From contig CACJMB010000004.1 in the NCBI GenBank assembly GCA_902594405.1, forward strand, positions 81,773 through 145,772: a DNA stretch of 64,000 bases, read 5' to 3'. The notes beneath the pieces were generated by a model. That model did not search any database. It was not told the DNA's origin and worked only from the letters and a program-made list of their open reading frames with translations. A program made the position numbers and the translations under genes. Positions 49,619-58,619 of this stretch are shown here, piece after piece; within the stretch, counting starts at the first letter, position 1, and each line of letters starts with the position of its first letter. The stretch comes from an uncultured Pelagibacteraceae bacterium (lineage in GTDB: Bacteria > Pseudomonadota > Alphaproteobacteria > Pelagibacterales > Pelagibacteraceae).

Positions 49619-50743
49619 TTATCTTTGGTTTAATTGCATTACTTTTCTATGTTTACTTCCTTTATAACTAGCTAAAGGTCTAATAAGTTTGTTAGCGGCA
49701 TGTTGTTCCATAATATGAGCTGACCAACCAGTAATTCTTGAAATAACAAAAATAGGAGTAAAAAAATCAGTATCAAAGCCCATTAGGTGATAAGTAGGAC
49801 CAGTAGGATAATCAACATTTGGATAGATATTTTTTTCTTTAATCATCACTTTTTCAACAATGTCATAAATTTTTTCAAACTTTTTATCTTTTTTTATTTT
49901 AGCAACTTTGCCAAAATATTCTCTCATTGTGGGAACTCTAGAGTCTCCAGATTTATAAACTCTATGTCCAAACCCCATGACAACTTCTTTATTTTTAAGA
50001 GCGCTGTTTATCCATTTTAATGCATTTTCAGGTTTTTTTATTTTATTCATCATATGCATCACTTCTTCATTAGCACCACCATGAAGTGGCCCTTTTAAGC
50101 TAGCGATAGCTCCTGTAATCGCGCCATGAATGTCAGATAAACTACTTGTGATTGTCCTTGCAGTAAATGTTGAAACATTAAAACTATGTTCAGCATACAA
50201 AATCAAAGATACATCAAACGCTTTAACTATTTCTTTTTGTGGAACTTTACCAAAACACATATAAAAAAAGTTTTCAGCAAACGTTAATGTTTTTTTAGGT
50301 TTAATTATTTTTTTACCTTTTCTTATTCTATAAAAAGCAGCTAAGGCAGTTGGAGTTTTTGAAAAAATTCTTAAAGCTTTCCTCATATTTGCCTCTGGTG
50401 AAGAGTCTGTAGTTTCTTTGTCCTCTAATCCCATTACACTTACAGCTGTTCTTGCAACATCCATAGGATGAGATTTTTTTGGCATGTGTTTTATTATTTC
50501 ATATAAATTTTTTGTTAGTTCCCTGTTGTTTCTCTCTTCTTTTTCAAATTGTCTAAGCTGGATAGTATTAGGGAGGTCTTTATTAAGAATTAGATATGCA
50601 ACTTCTTCAAATCTACAGTATTCACATAAATCTTGAGCCGCATATCCTCTATATGTAAGAGAATTTATTTCTGGCATTACTTTTGAAACTTCTGTTTCAT
50701 CTACAACAATACCTAGTAACCCCTTTTTAATATCATCATTCAT
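49619..50743 (-). CDS. prpC: 2-methylcitrate synthase (citrate synthase family)
   Basis: Condenses propionyl-CoA and oxaloacetate to 2-methylcitrate. Catalytic residues are visible: ILYAEHSFNVST and GPLHGGANEEVM with His, MGFGHRVYKSGDSR with the second His, and the Asp in NVDYPTGP. The 374-residue length fits the small citrate-synthase type that includes PrpC. Placement with prpB and prpD in one leftward operon, joined by 1-base overlaps, argues for methylcitrate rather than citrate synthase. Confidence 0.92.
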   Translation of the reverse strand: MNDDIKKGLLGIVVDETEVSKVMPEINSLTYRGYAAQDLCEYCRFEEVAYLILNKDLPNTIQLRQFEKEERNNRELTKNLYEIIKHMPKKSHPMDVARTAVSVMGLEDKETTDSSPEANMRKALRIFSKTPTALAAFYRIRKGKKIIKPKKTLTFAENFFYMCFGKVPQKEIVKAFDVSLILYAEHSFNVSTFTARTITSSLSDIHGAITGAIASLKGPLHGGANEEVMHMMNKIKKPENALKWINSALKNKEVVMGFGHRVYKSGDSRVPTMREYFGKVAKIKKDKKFEKIYDIVEKVMIKEKNIYPNVDYPTGPTYHLMGFDTDFFTPIFVISRITGWSAHIMEQHAANKLIRPLASYKGSKHRKVMQLNQR

Positions 50744-51639
50744 TATTCATGTCCTTCCGTACTAAAATTATAAATTTTTTCATCCAATGAATTATATTTT
50801 TCATAATCCACTAATTCATAAAGTCTTTTTCTGGTTTGCATCTTATCAATAATATTATTTTGATGTCCATTTACATAAATGTCTCTTAATCCATCTTCTA
50901 CATTTTTCATGGCCAATCTTTGTGAAGTTACTGGATAAATAACAATGTTGTATCCAAAATTTTCTAATTCTTTGTAGTTGAATAATTTTGATTTACCAAA
51001 TTCAGTCATATTAGCTAATAAATAGCCAGATAAATTTTTACGAACTTTTTCAAATTCTTTTTCATCTTTAAGAGCTTCTGGGAAAATTATTTCAGCACCA
51101 GCATCAATGTAGGCTTTACATCTTTCGATCATTTTATCCAAACCTTCAACATTTTTAGCATCTGAACGTGCAATAATTTTAAAATTTTGATCCTTTTTAG
51201 TAGAAACACATTCTTTAATTTTTTTAACCATAGCATCAGTTGAAATAAGTTCTTTATTATCAAGATGCCCACATCTTTTTCTTTCAATTTGATCCTCTAA
51301 ATGAACACCTGTTATTCCAAATTCCTCAAAGGTTTCTATCGTTTCTTTACATGATTTAAATCCCGTATCTATATCAACTATTGTTGGAAGATTAGTTACT
51401 CTCGAAATCAGATAAGATCTTGTACTAACATCTTGTAGTGTAGTTAAGCCAATATCTGGAAAACCAAGATCATTAGCCATTACTCCACCAGATACATAAA
51501 CTGCATCATAACCAATTTCTTCAATTAATTTTGCTGTCAATGGATTATATGCACCAGGAACTCGTAATATTTTATTTGATTTTAATTTCTTGTCAAAATC
51601 TAATCTTTTTTGACTTGGTTCTTTTTCCACAAAGTGCAT
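50743..51639 (-). CDS. prpB: 2-methylisocitrate lyase
   Basis: Splits 2-methylisocitrate into pyruvate and succinate. A 298-residue isocitrate-lyase/PEP-mutase family barrel: the catalytic loop is KRCGHLDNK with the Cys of K-R-C-G-H, DIDTGFKSCKET binds magnesium, and GITGVHLEDQIERK has the Glu. Pep mutase relatives lack the K-x-C-G-H loop. It overlaps prpC by one base and is overlapped by prpD in the same way. Confidence 0.93.
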   Translation of the reverse strand: MHFVEKEPSQKRLDFDKKLKSNKILRVPGAYNPLTAKLIEEIGYDAVYVSGGVMANDLGFPDIGLTTLQDVSTRSYLISRVTNLPTIVDIDTGFKSCKETIETFEEFGITGVHLEDQIERKRCGHLDNKELISTDAMVKKIKECVSTKKDQNFKIIARSDAKNVEGLDKMIERCKAYIDAGAEIIFPEALKDEKEFEKVRKNLSGYLLANMTEFGKSKLFNYKELENFGYNIVIYPVTSQRLAMKNVEDGLRDIYVNGHQNNIIDKMQTRKRLYELVDYEKYNSLDEKIYNFSTEGHE

Positions 51640-53141
51640 TAAAAGATTCCTTTTTTATTATTTTTTTTTAATTTATTTTTTCTTACTTCAATATTCAATT
51701 TATGAAGTTGACCTGATTTTAAATTTCTTAAATTTTGTACTGTTTTTAAAAAACGATTGCTTTCTTTTTTATCCAAAATACCCTCGGTTAAAGTTAAAAA
51801 TTTATTAATGTAATTTTCTCTCTTAAATGGTCTAGCCCCATATGGATGCGCGTCTGCTCTATCTAGTTCTTCTGTTATTTTTTTTCCATTGTTAAGTGTT
51901 ACAACTACTTTAGCACCAAATGCTTTATTTTTTGGATTTGGATCATGATATTTCTTTGTCCATTTTTTATCTTCATATGTTTTAATTGATCTCCAAATTT
52001 TAATTGTGCTTTTTCTATTTGCTCTTGCTTTAGTGTAAGATTTAACATGATGCCAATCTCCGTCTTCTAAAGCTACAGCAAATATATACATTATAGAATG
52101 ATCCAATGTTTCTCTGCTAGCTCGGGGGTCCATTTTTTGTGGATCATTAGCACCTGTTCCAATAACATAATGAGTGTGATGACTTGTAAAAATATCAATT
52201 TTTTTAATATAATTTAAATTGGTAATTTTTGTTTTTAGCTTTTTAGCTAGATCTATTAATGCTTGTGACTGATATTCTGCAGAATATTCTTTTGTATATG
52301 TCTCTAAAATAGCTTTTTTACTTTCACCTTTTTTTGGCAATGGGACTTTGTAGTTAGCTTTTTTACCATCTAGTATTCTTGCAATTACACTGTCTTCACC
52401 TTCATAAATTGGACTAGGAGCTCCTTCACCACGCATAGCTCTATCTACAGCTTCGATAGCAAGTTTACCTGCATGAGCAGGAGCATAAGCTTTCCAACTT
52501 GAAATTTCTCCTTTTCTTGATTGTCTTGTAGAAATTGTTGTATGTAATGCTTGTTGAACAGCCTGATAAATAGTTTCAGTATTTAATTTTAACATTGTTC
52601 CTAATCCAGCAGCTACACTAGGTCCTAAATGAGCAATGTGATCAACTTTATGCTTATGTAAACAAATTCCTTTAACTAAATTTACCTGAACTTCGTATGC
52701 AGTAATTATTCCTCTTAGTAAATCCAATCCACTTTTTTTATTTTGTTGTGCTACACTTATAAGAGGAGGTATGTTATCACCAGGATGACTATAATCTGCT
52801 GCTAAAAAAGTGTCATGAAAATCTAATTCTCTAACTGCGGTTCCATTAGACCAAGCTGCCCATTCGCAATCAAATTTTAATTTTGAGTTTACACCAAATA
52901 TAGTAGCGCCATTTTTTCTAGAATGCTTTAATGCCATTTCTCTAGATGAGATTACTGGTTTTCTATTTAATGAAGCTATAGCAACTGAAGCGTTATCAAT
53001 TATTCTATTGATAACCATCTCAATAGCGTCTTTATTTAATTTAGCATTATCACTTGCTATCTCAGCTATCTTCCATGCAAGCTGTTTCTTCTTTGGAAGA
53101 TTAATTTTTGATGGATATACTTTAACTGTATGTAATAACAA
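51639..53141 (-). CDS. prpD: 2-methylcitrate dehydratase
   Basis: Iron-sulfur-independent dehydration of 2-methylcitrate to 2-methylaconitate. The 500-residue protein has the MmgE/PrpD fold: [15 protein letters not shown] helix early, [30 protein letters not shown] (catalytic Asp/His), [18 protein letters not shown] and [16 protein letters not shown] in the second half. First gene of prpDBC. No aconitase-like acnD or prpF is present in the window; with PrpD these are not needed. Propionyl-CoA supply (for example from odd-chain compounds or DMSP breakdown) is an inference. Confidence 0.93.
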   Translation of the reverse strand: MLLHTVKVYPSKINLPKKKQLAWKIAEIASDNAKLNKDAIEMVINRIIDNASVAIASLNRKPVISSREMALKHSRKNGATIFGVNSKLKFDCEWAAWSNGTAVRELDFHDTFLAADYSHPGDNIPPLISVAQQNKKSGLDLLRGIITAYEVQVNLVKGICLHKHKVDHIAHLGPSVAAGLGTMLKLNTETIYQAVQQALHTTISTRQSRKGEISSWKAYAPAHAGKLAIEAVDRAMRGEGAPSPIYEGEDSVIARILDGKKANYKVPLPKKGESKKAILETYTKEYSAEYQSQALIDLAKKLKTKITNLNYIKKIDIFTSHHTHYVIGTGANDPQKMDPRASRETLDHSIMYIFAVALEDGDWHHVKSYTKARANRKSTIKIWRSIKTYEDKKWTKKYHDPNPKNKAFGAKVVVTLNNGKKITEELDRADAHPYGARPFKRENYINKFLTLTEGILDKKESNRFLKTVQNLRNLKSGQLHKLNIEVRKNKLKKNNKKGIF

Positions 53142-53194
53142 AATAACTCCTAATTTGTGAATTTGTTTTAATAGTTAAAATAAATTAATCAATA

Positions 53195-53878
53195 TTAAAG
53201 ATATTCAGATATTATTTTCTCAATACCTATAAAGTCTTTTATTAAGTGATTGTGATAAATTTCGTCTTTATTTTTTTCAGTATATCCATCCTCTAATAAA
53301 ATAATTGGTATTTCAGCTGCCTTTGCAGCATTTGCATCAGTTTCACTATCACCTATCATTATCGATTTTTTTATATCTCCATCTAGTATTTCAACCACAG
53401 AGGTAAGATGCCTTGGATCTGGTTTGCAATAATCAAAAGTATCTGAACCAGCAACATATTCAAAATAATCATAGATACCAATTTTTTTTAAAAGATCATT
53501 TGATAAATACTCTTGCTTGTTTGTACAAATAGCCATGGATATATTTTGATTTTTGCACCAATTTAAAAATTCTTTTACACCATTAATAAGTGTACTTTCG
53601 TTTATTATATTTTTTCCATAAAAATCGACAAATTCAGTAACCATTTCTTTTTTAACTTTTTCATCATTTACTTTACCAAATTCTTTTTTTGCTTGGCCCC
53701 ATATAGATCTCCCTATCATTGCGCCAGCGCCTTTACCTACAAGATTTCTAATTTCTTCAGTTGATTTGGTTGGGTAACCAAATTTTTGCATAACATGGTT
53801 GTGTGCCCTCATCAGATCTGGAGCTGTATCAACCAATGTTCCATCTAAATCAAATAAAACTGTAAATTTTTGTTTCAT
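53195..53878 (-). CDS. gph: Phosphoglycolate phosphatase (HAD family)
   Basis: Dephosphorylates 2-phosphoglycolate. A 227-residue HAD hydrolase: motif I FDLDGTLVDTAPDL (nucleophile Asp and acid Asp), cap helix VMQKFGYPTKSTEEIRNLVGKGAGAMI, motif II AICTNK, a Lys in DYCKPDPRHL (motif III) and motif IV IMIGDSETDANAA. The T-A-P-D-L and G-x-G pattern matches Gph rather than other HAD phosphatases, but broad substrate use is common. Divergent from the GlmU-like acetyltransferase gene (69-base gap). Confidence 0.88.
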   Translation of the reverse strand: MKQKFTVLFDLDGTLVDTAPDLMRAHNHVMQKFGYPTKSTEEIRNLVGKGAGAMIGRSIWGQAKKEFGKVNDEKVKKEMVTEFVDFYGKNIINESTLINGVKEFLNWCKNQNISMAICTNKQEYLSNDLLKKIGIYDYFEYVAGSDTFDYCKPDPRHLTSVVEILDGDIKKSIMIGDSETDANAAKAAEIPIILLEDGYTEKNKDEIYHNHLIKDFIGIEKIISEYL

Positions 53879-53947
53879 TATAAAAGTATTTTAAAGAAAT
53901 AAATTGTGAATTAATCAATATGTATACTTAATGTAAATCAATTCTAA

Positions 53948-54559
53948 ATGGAAGTTCTAAATCAAAAAAAACTTAGAGAAAAATTTATAAAGTCAGGAGT
54001 AAAAATGATAGGTCCTGAAACTGTTTTTTTTTCAAAAGATACCAAGATTGGAAATAATGTGACTATAGAACCTTATGTTGTTATTGGCTCTAAGGTAAAA
54101 ATTGGGAATAATGTAATTATAAAATCTTTTTCACATTTAGAATCTTGCAAAATTGAAAATAAAGTTGAGATTGGTCCATATGCAAGAATAAGACCTGATA
54201 CAATTTTAAAAGAAGGATCCAAAGTAGGTAATTTTGTAGAGATTAAAAAAAGCACTTTAGGAAATAAATCTAAAGTTAACCATTTATCTTATGTGGGAGA
54301 TGCTCAAATTGGAAAATCAGTGAACATTGGAGCAGGCACAATTACTTGTAATTATGATGGAGTAAATAAAAATAAAACAAAAATTAAAGATAAAGTATTT
54401 ATTGGCTCAAACTCTTCTTTAGTTGCTCCAATTACTATAAATAAAGATAGCATTGTTGGAGCTGGATCGGTAATTACAAAGAATGTTAAAAAAAAATCTT
54501 TAGCACTAACAAGATCGCCACAATTAGAAGTTAAGAATTACAAAAGAAAGAAAAAATAA
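53948..54559 (+). CDS. GlmU-type glucosamine-1-phosphate acetyltransferase domain standing alone
   Basis: A 203-residue left-handed beta-helix protein that corresponds to only the C-terminal acetyltransferase half of GlmU (E. coli GlmU is 456 residues). Key parts are intact: [23 protein letters not shown]112 in NHLSYVGDA (E. coli H363) and [15 protein letters not shown] with N135 and Y136. The N-terminal uridylyltransferase domain is absent, and the 69-base gap upstream with gph on the other strand leaves no room for it. It should acetylate glucosamine-1-phosphate; the uridylyl transfer must then be done by another protein. It sits three bases before glmS, whose product feeds the same path. 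Confidence 0.88.
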   Translation: MEVLNQKKLREKFIKSGVKMIGPETVFFSKDTKIGNNVTIEPYVVIGSKVKIGNNVIIKSFSHLESCKIENKVEIGPYARIRPDTILKEGSKVGNFVEIKKSTLGNKSKVNHLSYVGDAQIGKSVNIGAGTITCNYDGVNKNKTKIKDKVFIGSNSSLVAPITINKDSIVGAGSVITKNVKKKSLALTRSPQLEVKNYKRKKK

Positions 54560-54562
54560 TTT

Positions 54563-56383
54563 ATGTGTGGAATTATTGGAATATCAAGTAACAAACCTGT
54601 TTCTGCAAATATAATTAATTCATTAAAAAAATTAGAATACAGAGGATATGACTCAGCAGGAGTAGCCACACTTTCAGATGGTGAAATTAATGAAGTAAAA
54701 TCAGAGGGAAGAGTTGATAACTTAGAAAATAATTTTGATTTAAAAAACTTAAAAGGAAATATTGGTATAGGCCATGTAAGATGGGCAACACATGGAATTC
54801 CAAATAGTTTAAATGCTCATCCTCATTCTTCTCATAACGTATCTGTAGTTCATAATGGTATAATAGAAAATTCTACAATATTAAAAAAACATTTAATCAA
54901 TAAAGGTCATAACTTCAAATCACAAACAGATACAGAAGTAATTGTTCATTTAATAACAGAACATTTAAAGACTTCAGAATTAGAAGAAGCCATCACAAAA
55001 ACTTTAAAACAACTCCATGGTAGTTTTGCTCTTGGAATTGTTTTTAAAGATATCCCAGACTTAATAGTTGGTGCTAGAAGAGGTTCACCCTTAGCTGTTG
55101 GTTATGGTCCAAACGAAAACTACCTAGGATCAGATTCTTATGCTTTAAAATCTATGACAAATAAAATTACTTATCTTGATGATGGTGAATTTTGTATTGT
55201 TAAAAAAGATCAAGTACTTTTTTTTAACGAAGAAGGAAAAAAAGTTAATAAAAAAATATTAGAATTGTCATCTAATGAAGCAAATTATGACAAAGGTGAT
55301 TTTAAACATTTTATGGCAAAAGAAATTGAAGAACAACCAACAACAATTAAAACTGGAATTAAAGAATATGTAGATAATGCAAATAAAGACATAATTATTT
55401 TTAATTTTCCATGGAAAATAGAAGAGATTAATTCAATTACTTTAATAGGATGTGGAACAGCGTATCACTCTTGCTTAATGGCTAAATATTGGTTTGAAGA
55501 ACTTACAAACTTGGATGTTAATATAGATATAGCATCAGAATTTAGATACAGAAAAAATAGGTTTAAAAAAGATACTTTATATGTCTTTGTTTCACAATCT
55601 GGGGAAACAGCAGATACATATGCAGCTTTAGATTTATGTAATAAAAATAACATGAAAACATGTGCCGTTGTTAATGTAATCGAAAGTTCAATAGCTAGAG
55701 ATGCTAATTTTGTTTTACCAATTCATTGTGGTCCAGAAATTGGAGTAGCATCAACAAAAGCATTTCTAGGTCAAATACTTATTTTATATATTTTAGCTTT
55801 AAAACTTGGATCAATGAGAAATGAAATTGAAAAAAAAGATTATCAAGAAAAAATTAAAGATTTAATAGCTTTGCCTGGCTTAATAGAGAAAACATTGCTT
55901 CATGATAATGATATTCAGGCAATATCCTCAACATTTAACAAAGCAAAAGGTTCGATGTTTTTAGGAAGAGGTTATTCATATCCAATAGCTTTAGAAGGTG
56001 CATTAAAACTTAAAGAACTTTCATATGTTCATGCTGAAGGATATCCAGCTGGAGAAATGAAACATGGGCCATTGGCTCTAATTGAGGAGGGAATGCCTGT
56101 AGTAGTTTTGGCTCCAAGAGATAATTATTACAAAAAAACTATTTCAAATATGCAGGAAGTTATTGCTAGAGGAGCGAAGGTATTATTGATAACCAACAAA
56201 AGTAAAGATGAAGTTGTGTCAGAAAATATTTGGGAAACTATTGAAGTTGAGAATACAAATGATGACTTACTTCCATTCCTTTTGACTATTCCACTTCAAA
56301 AACTTGCTTATTACTCTGCTCTCAAAAAAGGTTATGACATTGATAAGCCCAGAAATTTGGCTAAATCTGTCACTGTTGAATAA
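54563..56383 (+). CDS. glmS: Glutamine-fructose-6-phosphate aminotransferase
   Basis: Makes glucosamine-6-phosphate from fructose-6-phosphate and glutamine, the first step toward UDP-GlcNAc for peptidoglycan and lipopolysaccharide. The 606-residue protein has the N-terminal glutaminase with catalytic Cys2 (MCGIIGISS) and GHVRWATHG, and two SIS sugar-isomerase domains (CGTAYHSCLMAKYW, SQSGETADTYAA, HAEGYPAGEMKHGPLALIEEG). The C-terminal DKPRNLAKSVTVE is the conserved fructose-6-phosphate-site tail. Translationally close to the acetyltransferase gene (3-base gap). No glmS ribozyme is visible, which is usual outside Firmicutes. Confidence 0.97.
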   Translation: MCGIIGISSNKPVSANIINSLKKLEYRGYDSAGVATLSDGEINEVKSEGRVDNLENNFDLKNLKGNIGIGHVRWATHGIPNSLNAHPHSSHNVSVVHNGIIENSTILKKHLINKGHNFKSQTDTEVIVHLITEHLKTSELEEAITKTLKQLHGSFALGIVFKDIPDLIVGARRGSPLAVGYGPNENYLGSDSYALKSMTNKITYLDDGEFCIVKKDQVLFFNEEGKKVNKKILELSSNEANYDKGDFKHFMAKEIEEQPTTIKTGIKEYVDNANKDIIIFNFPWKIEEINSITLIGCGTAYHSCLMAKYWFEELTNLDVNIDIASEFRYRKNRFKKDTLYVFVSQSGETADTYAALDLCNKNNMKTCAVVNVIESSIARDANFVLPIHCGPEIGVASTKAFLGQILILYILALKLGSMRNEIEKKDYQEKIKDLIALPGLIEKTLLHDNDIQAISSTFNKAKGSMFLGRGYSYPIALEGALKLKELSYVHAEGYPAGEMKHGPLALIEEGMPVVVLAPRDNYYKKTISNMQEVIARGAKVLLITNKSKDEVVSENIWETIEVENTNDDLLPFLLTIPLQKLAYYSALKKGYDIDKPRNLAKSVTVE

Positions 56384-56418
56384 ACTTTAAACTCTGTTAA
56401 AACACCCCTAGGTTGAAT

Positions 56419-57798
56419 ATGAAAAGTTGGAAAAAAAATAGTTGGAGAAAATATCCTGTAAAACATATTCCAGAATATCCAGATAAAAAAGAATTGGATA
56501 AAGTTTTGGATAAGATAGGAACATTTCCTCCATTGGTATTTGCTGGAGAAACAAGACATCTTAAAAGTCAGTTATCAGATGTTGTAGATGGAAAAGCCTT
56601 TTTGCTTCAAGGCGGAGATTGTGCCGAGAGTTTTGCAGAATTTAATCCAGATAATATTAGAGATACATTTAAACTAATGCTGCAAATGTCATTAGTTTTA
56701 ACTTACTCAGCTTCATTACCAGTTGTAAAAGTTGGAAGAATAGCAGGTCAATTTTCAAAACCTAGAAGTGCACCAACAGAAATAAAAGATAGGGTAGAAC
56801 TTCCAAGTTATTTAGGTGACAATATTAATGGTATGGAATTTAATGAAAAAGCAAGAGTTCCAGATCCCAAAAGATTATTCAAGGCATACTCACAATCAGC
56901 TGCAACTTTAAACCTTATAAGAGCTTTCTGTCATGGAGGTTTTGCAGATCTTAAGAATGTTCATAATTGGAATTTAGGTTTTATTAAAAATTCGCCTGAA
57001 CTAAAAAGATTTAAAGAGTTAGAAGATAATATCGCTAATGCATTAGCTTTCATGGATGCATGTGGAATTAATTCAGATTTTAATAGAAGATTAAAAACAG
57101 TTAATTTTTGGACATCACATGAAGCTTTACTTCTTCCTTTTGAAGAAACAATGACAAGAACAGACTCTACAACAGGAGAGAATCACGATACATCTGCCCA
57201 TTTTGTTTGGATTGGAGATAGAACAAGACAACTGGACGGTGGTCATGTTGAGTTTTGTAGAGGTATAGAAAATCCAATAGGAATTAAATGTGGACCTACT
57301 TTAAAAGCTGATGATTTAATTGATCTTTGCAACAGAATAAATCCTAAAAATGAAAAAGGTAAAATTACACTGATATCAAGATTTGGAGCAGATAATGTTT
57401 CAAAATTTTTACCAAAATTAATTAGGGCAATAAAAAAAGAAGGTTTAAATGTAATTTGGTCATGTGATCCTTGTCATGGAAATACAGTAAAAGCGGCTAC
57501 AGGATTTAAAACAAGACCATTTAACAGTGTATTAAAAGAAGTTAAAAATGTTTTTGCATGTCACCAAAGCGAAGGAAGTTACGCTGGTGGTTTACATATA
57601 GAATTAACTGGTCAAGATGTAACAGAGTGTATTGGTGGAGCACAAAAGATATCAGAAAAAGACTTATCATCAAGATATAATACGCATTGTGACCCAAGAT
57701 TAAATGCAAACCAAGCTCTAGAATTAGCTTTCTTGATTTCAGATGAGATTAAAAAGAATAGCTCTTATTCTAAAAACGCAGATAGAGCGGCATCTTAA
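56419..57798 (+). CDS. 3-deoxy-7-phosphoheptulonate synthase, class II
   Basis: First shikimate-path enzyme, joining PEP and erythrose-4-phosphate. The 459-residue protein is the plant/Mycobacterium-like class II type: WKKNSWRKYPVKHIPEYPD opening, LLQGGDCAESFAEF with the metal Cys, VVKVGRIAGQFSKPRS, TSHEALLLPFEE, GIKCGPTLKADDLI and CDPCHGNTVKA. An in-frame TTG at 56413 exists, but the ATG at 56419 better fits. It follows glmS after 35 bases and nadE comes 38 bases later, on the same strand. Confidence 0.95.
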   Translation: MKSWKKNSWRKYPVKHIPEYPDKKELDKVLDKIGTFPPLVFAGETRHLKSQLSDVVDGKAFLLQGGDCAESFAEFNPDNIRDTFKLMLQMSLVLTYSASLPVVKVGRIAGQFSKPRSAPTEIKDRVELPSYLGDNINGMEFNEKARVPDPKRLFKAYSQSAATLNLIRAFCHGGFADLKNVHNWNLGFIKNSPELKRFKELEDNIANALAFMDACGINSDFNRRLKTVNFWTSHEALLLPFEETMTRTDSTTGENHDTSAHFVWIGDRTRQLDGGHVEFCRGIENPIGIKCGPTLKADDLIDLCNRINPKNEKGKITLISRFGADNVSKFLPKLIRAIKKEGLNVIWSCDPCHGNTVKAATGFKTRPFNSVLKEVKNVFACHQSEGSYAGGLHIELTGQDVTECIGGAQKISEKDLSSRYNTHCDPRLNANQALELAFLISDEIKKNSSYSKNADRAAS

Positions 57799-57836
57799 GA
57801 CATTGTAAAATTTTAAATATCTAATACTTTAAAATC

Positions 57837-58574
57837 ATGAATGCTTCAGAAAAAGTAAATTTTATTTCTAAATGGATTAAAGATTATGTAAATAATATGC
57901 CAAGCAAGGCAGAGTCATTGATTATAGGAATTTCTGGAGGAATAGATTCGTCAGTTTCTAGCACATTAAGTGCGATGACAGGTTTAAAAACTATTGTTTT
58001 GTCAATGCCAATCAAACAGAAATCACATCAACATGATTTAAGTTTAAAGCATCAAGAGTGGTTAGTTAAAAATTTTAAAAATGTTGAAGCACATACTATC
58101 AATTTAGATGAGTTATTTTTTGCTTTTAGTTCCAGTTTATCAAATTTTGACAATGAACATGGAATGGCAAATTCTAGAGCAAGATTGAGAATGACAACGC
58201 TTTACCAAGTTGCTGCAGCGAATAAAGGAATAGTAGTTGGAACTGGAAATAAAGTTGAAGATTTTGGTGTTGGGTTTTACACAAAATACGGAGATGGTGG
58301 GGTAGATATATCACCAATAGCAGATTGTAATAAAACAGAAGTTTGGGAGCTTGGAAAAGAGCTTGGAATTTTAAAAGAAATTATAGATGCAGCCCCTACT
58401 GATGGTTTATGGGATGATGGAAGAACTGATGAAGGTCAACTTGGACTAAAATATGAAGAATTAGAAGAAGCTATGAATAATCCTAATTCAGCTAATCGAG
58501 CTAAATACGAAACTATTAGAAAACAAAATTTGCATAAAATGGAGCCAATTCCTGTATGCAAAATTCCAAATTAA
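57837..58574 (+). CDS. nadE: NAD(+) synthetase (ammonia-type)
   Basis: Amidates nicotinate adenine dinucleotide to NAD. The 245-residue protein is the short NadE without a glutaminase domain. PP-loop IIGISGGIDSSVSS near residues 26-40, TGNKVEDFGVGFYTKYGDGGVDISPIADCNKTEVWELGK and DGLWDDGRTDEGQLG are the synthetase motifs. It must therefore use free ammonium. A small hairpin with T-run follows at 58577. Confidence 0.95.
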   Translation: MNASEKVNFISKWIKDYVNNMPSKAESLIIGISGGIDSSVSSTLSAMTGLKTIVLSMPIKQKSHQHDLSLKHQEWLVKNFKNVEAHTINLDELFFAFSSSLSNFDNEHGMANSRARLRMTTLYQVAAANKGIVVGTGNKVEDFGVGFYTKYGDGGVDISPIADCNKTEVWELGKELGILKEIIDAAPTDGLWDDGRTDEGQLGLKYEELEEAMNNPNSANRAKYETIRKQNLHKMEPIPVCKIPN

Positions 58575-58576
58575 TC

Positions 58577-58601
58577 AAATAGATTCACAAATCTATTTTT
58601 T
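58577..58601 (+). terminator. Terminator after nadE
   Basis: AAATAGATT (58577-58585) pairs with AATCTATTT (58590-58598) around a CACA loop, continuing into T to 58601. The stem is AT-rich and weak, but its position three bases after the nadE stop and before cysS fits partial termination. Confidence 0.6.
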
Positions 58602-58619
58602 AAGTATATTCCTAAAATA

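Noticed and set aside
54450..54563. glmS ribozyme or leader before glmS
   Set aside because: Only three bases separate glmS from the acetyltransferase gene, so there is no room for a leader RNA.
56332..56559. Leftward 75-codon frame between glmS and the DAHP synthase
   Set aside because: It is an antisense shadow over the ends of two well-supported genes.
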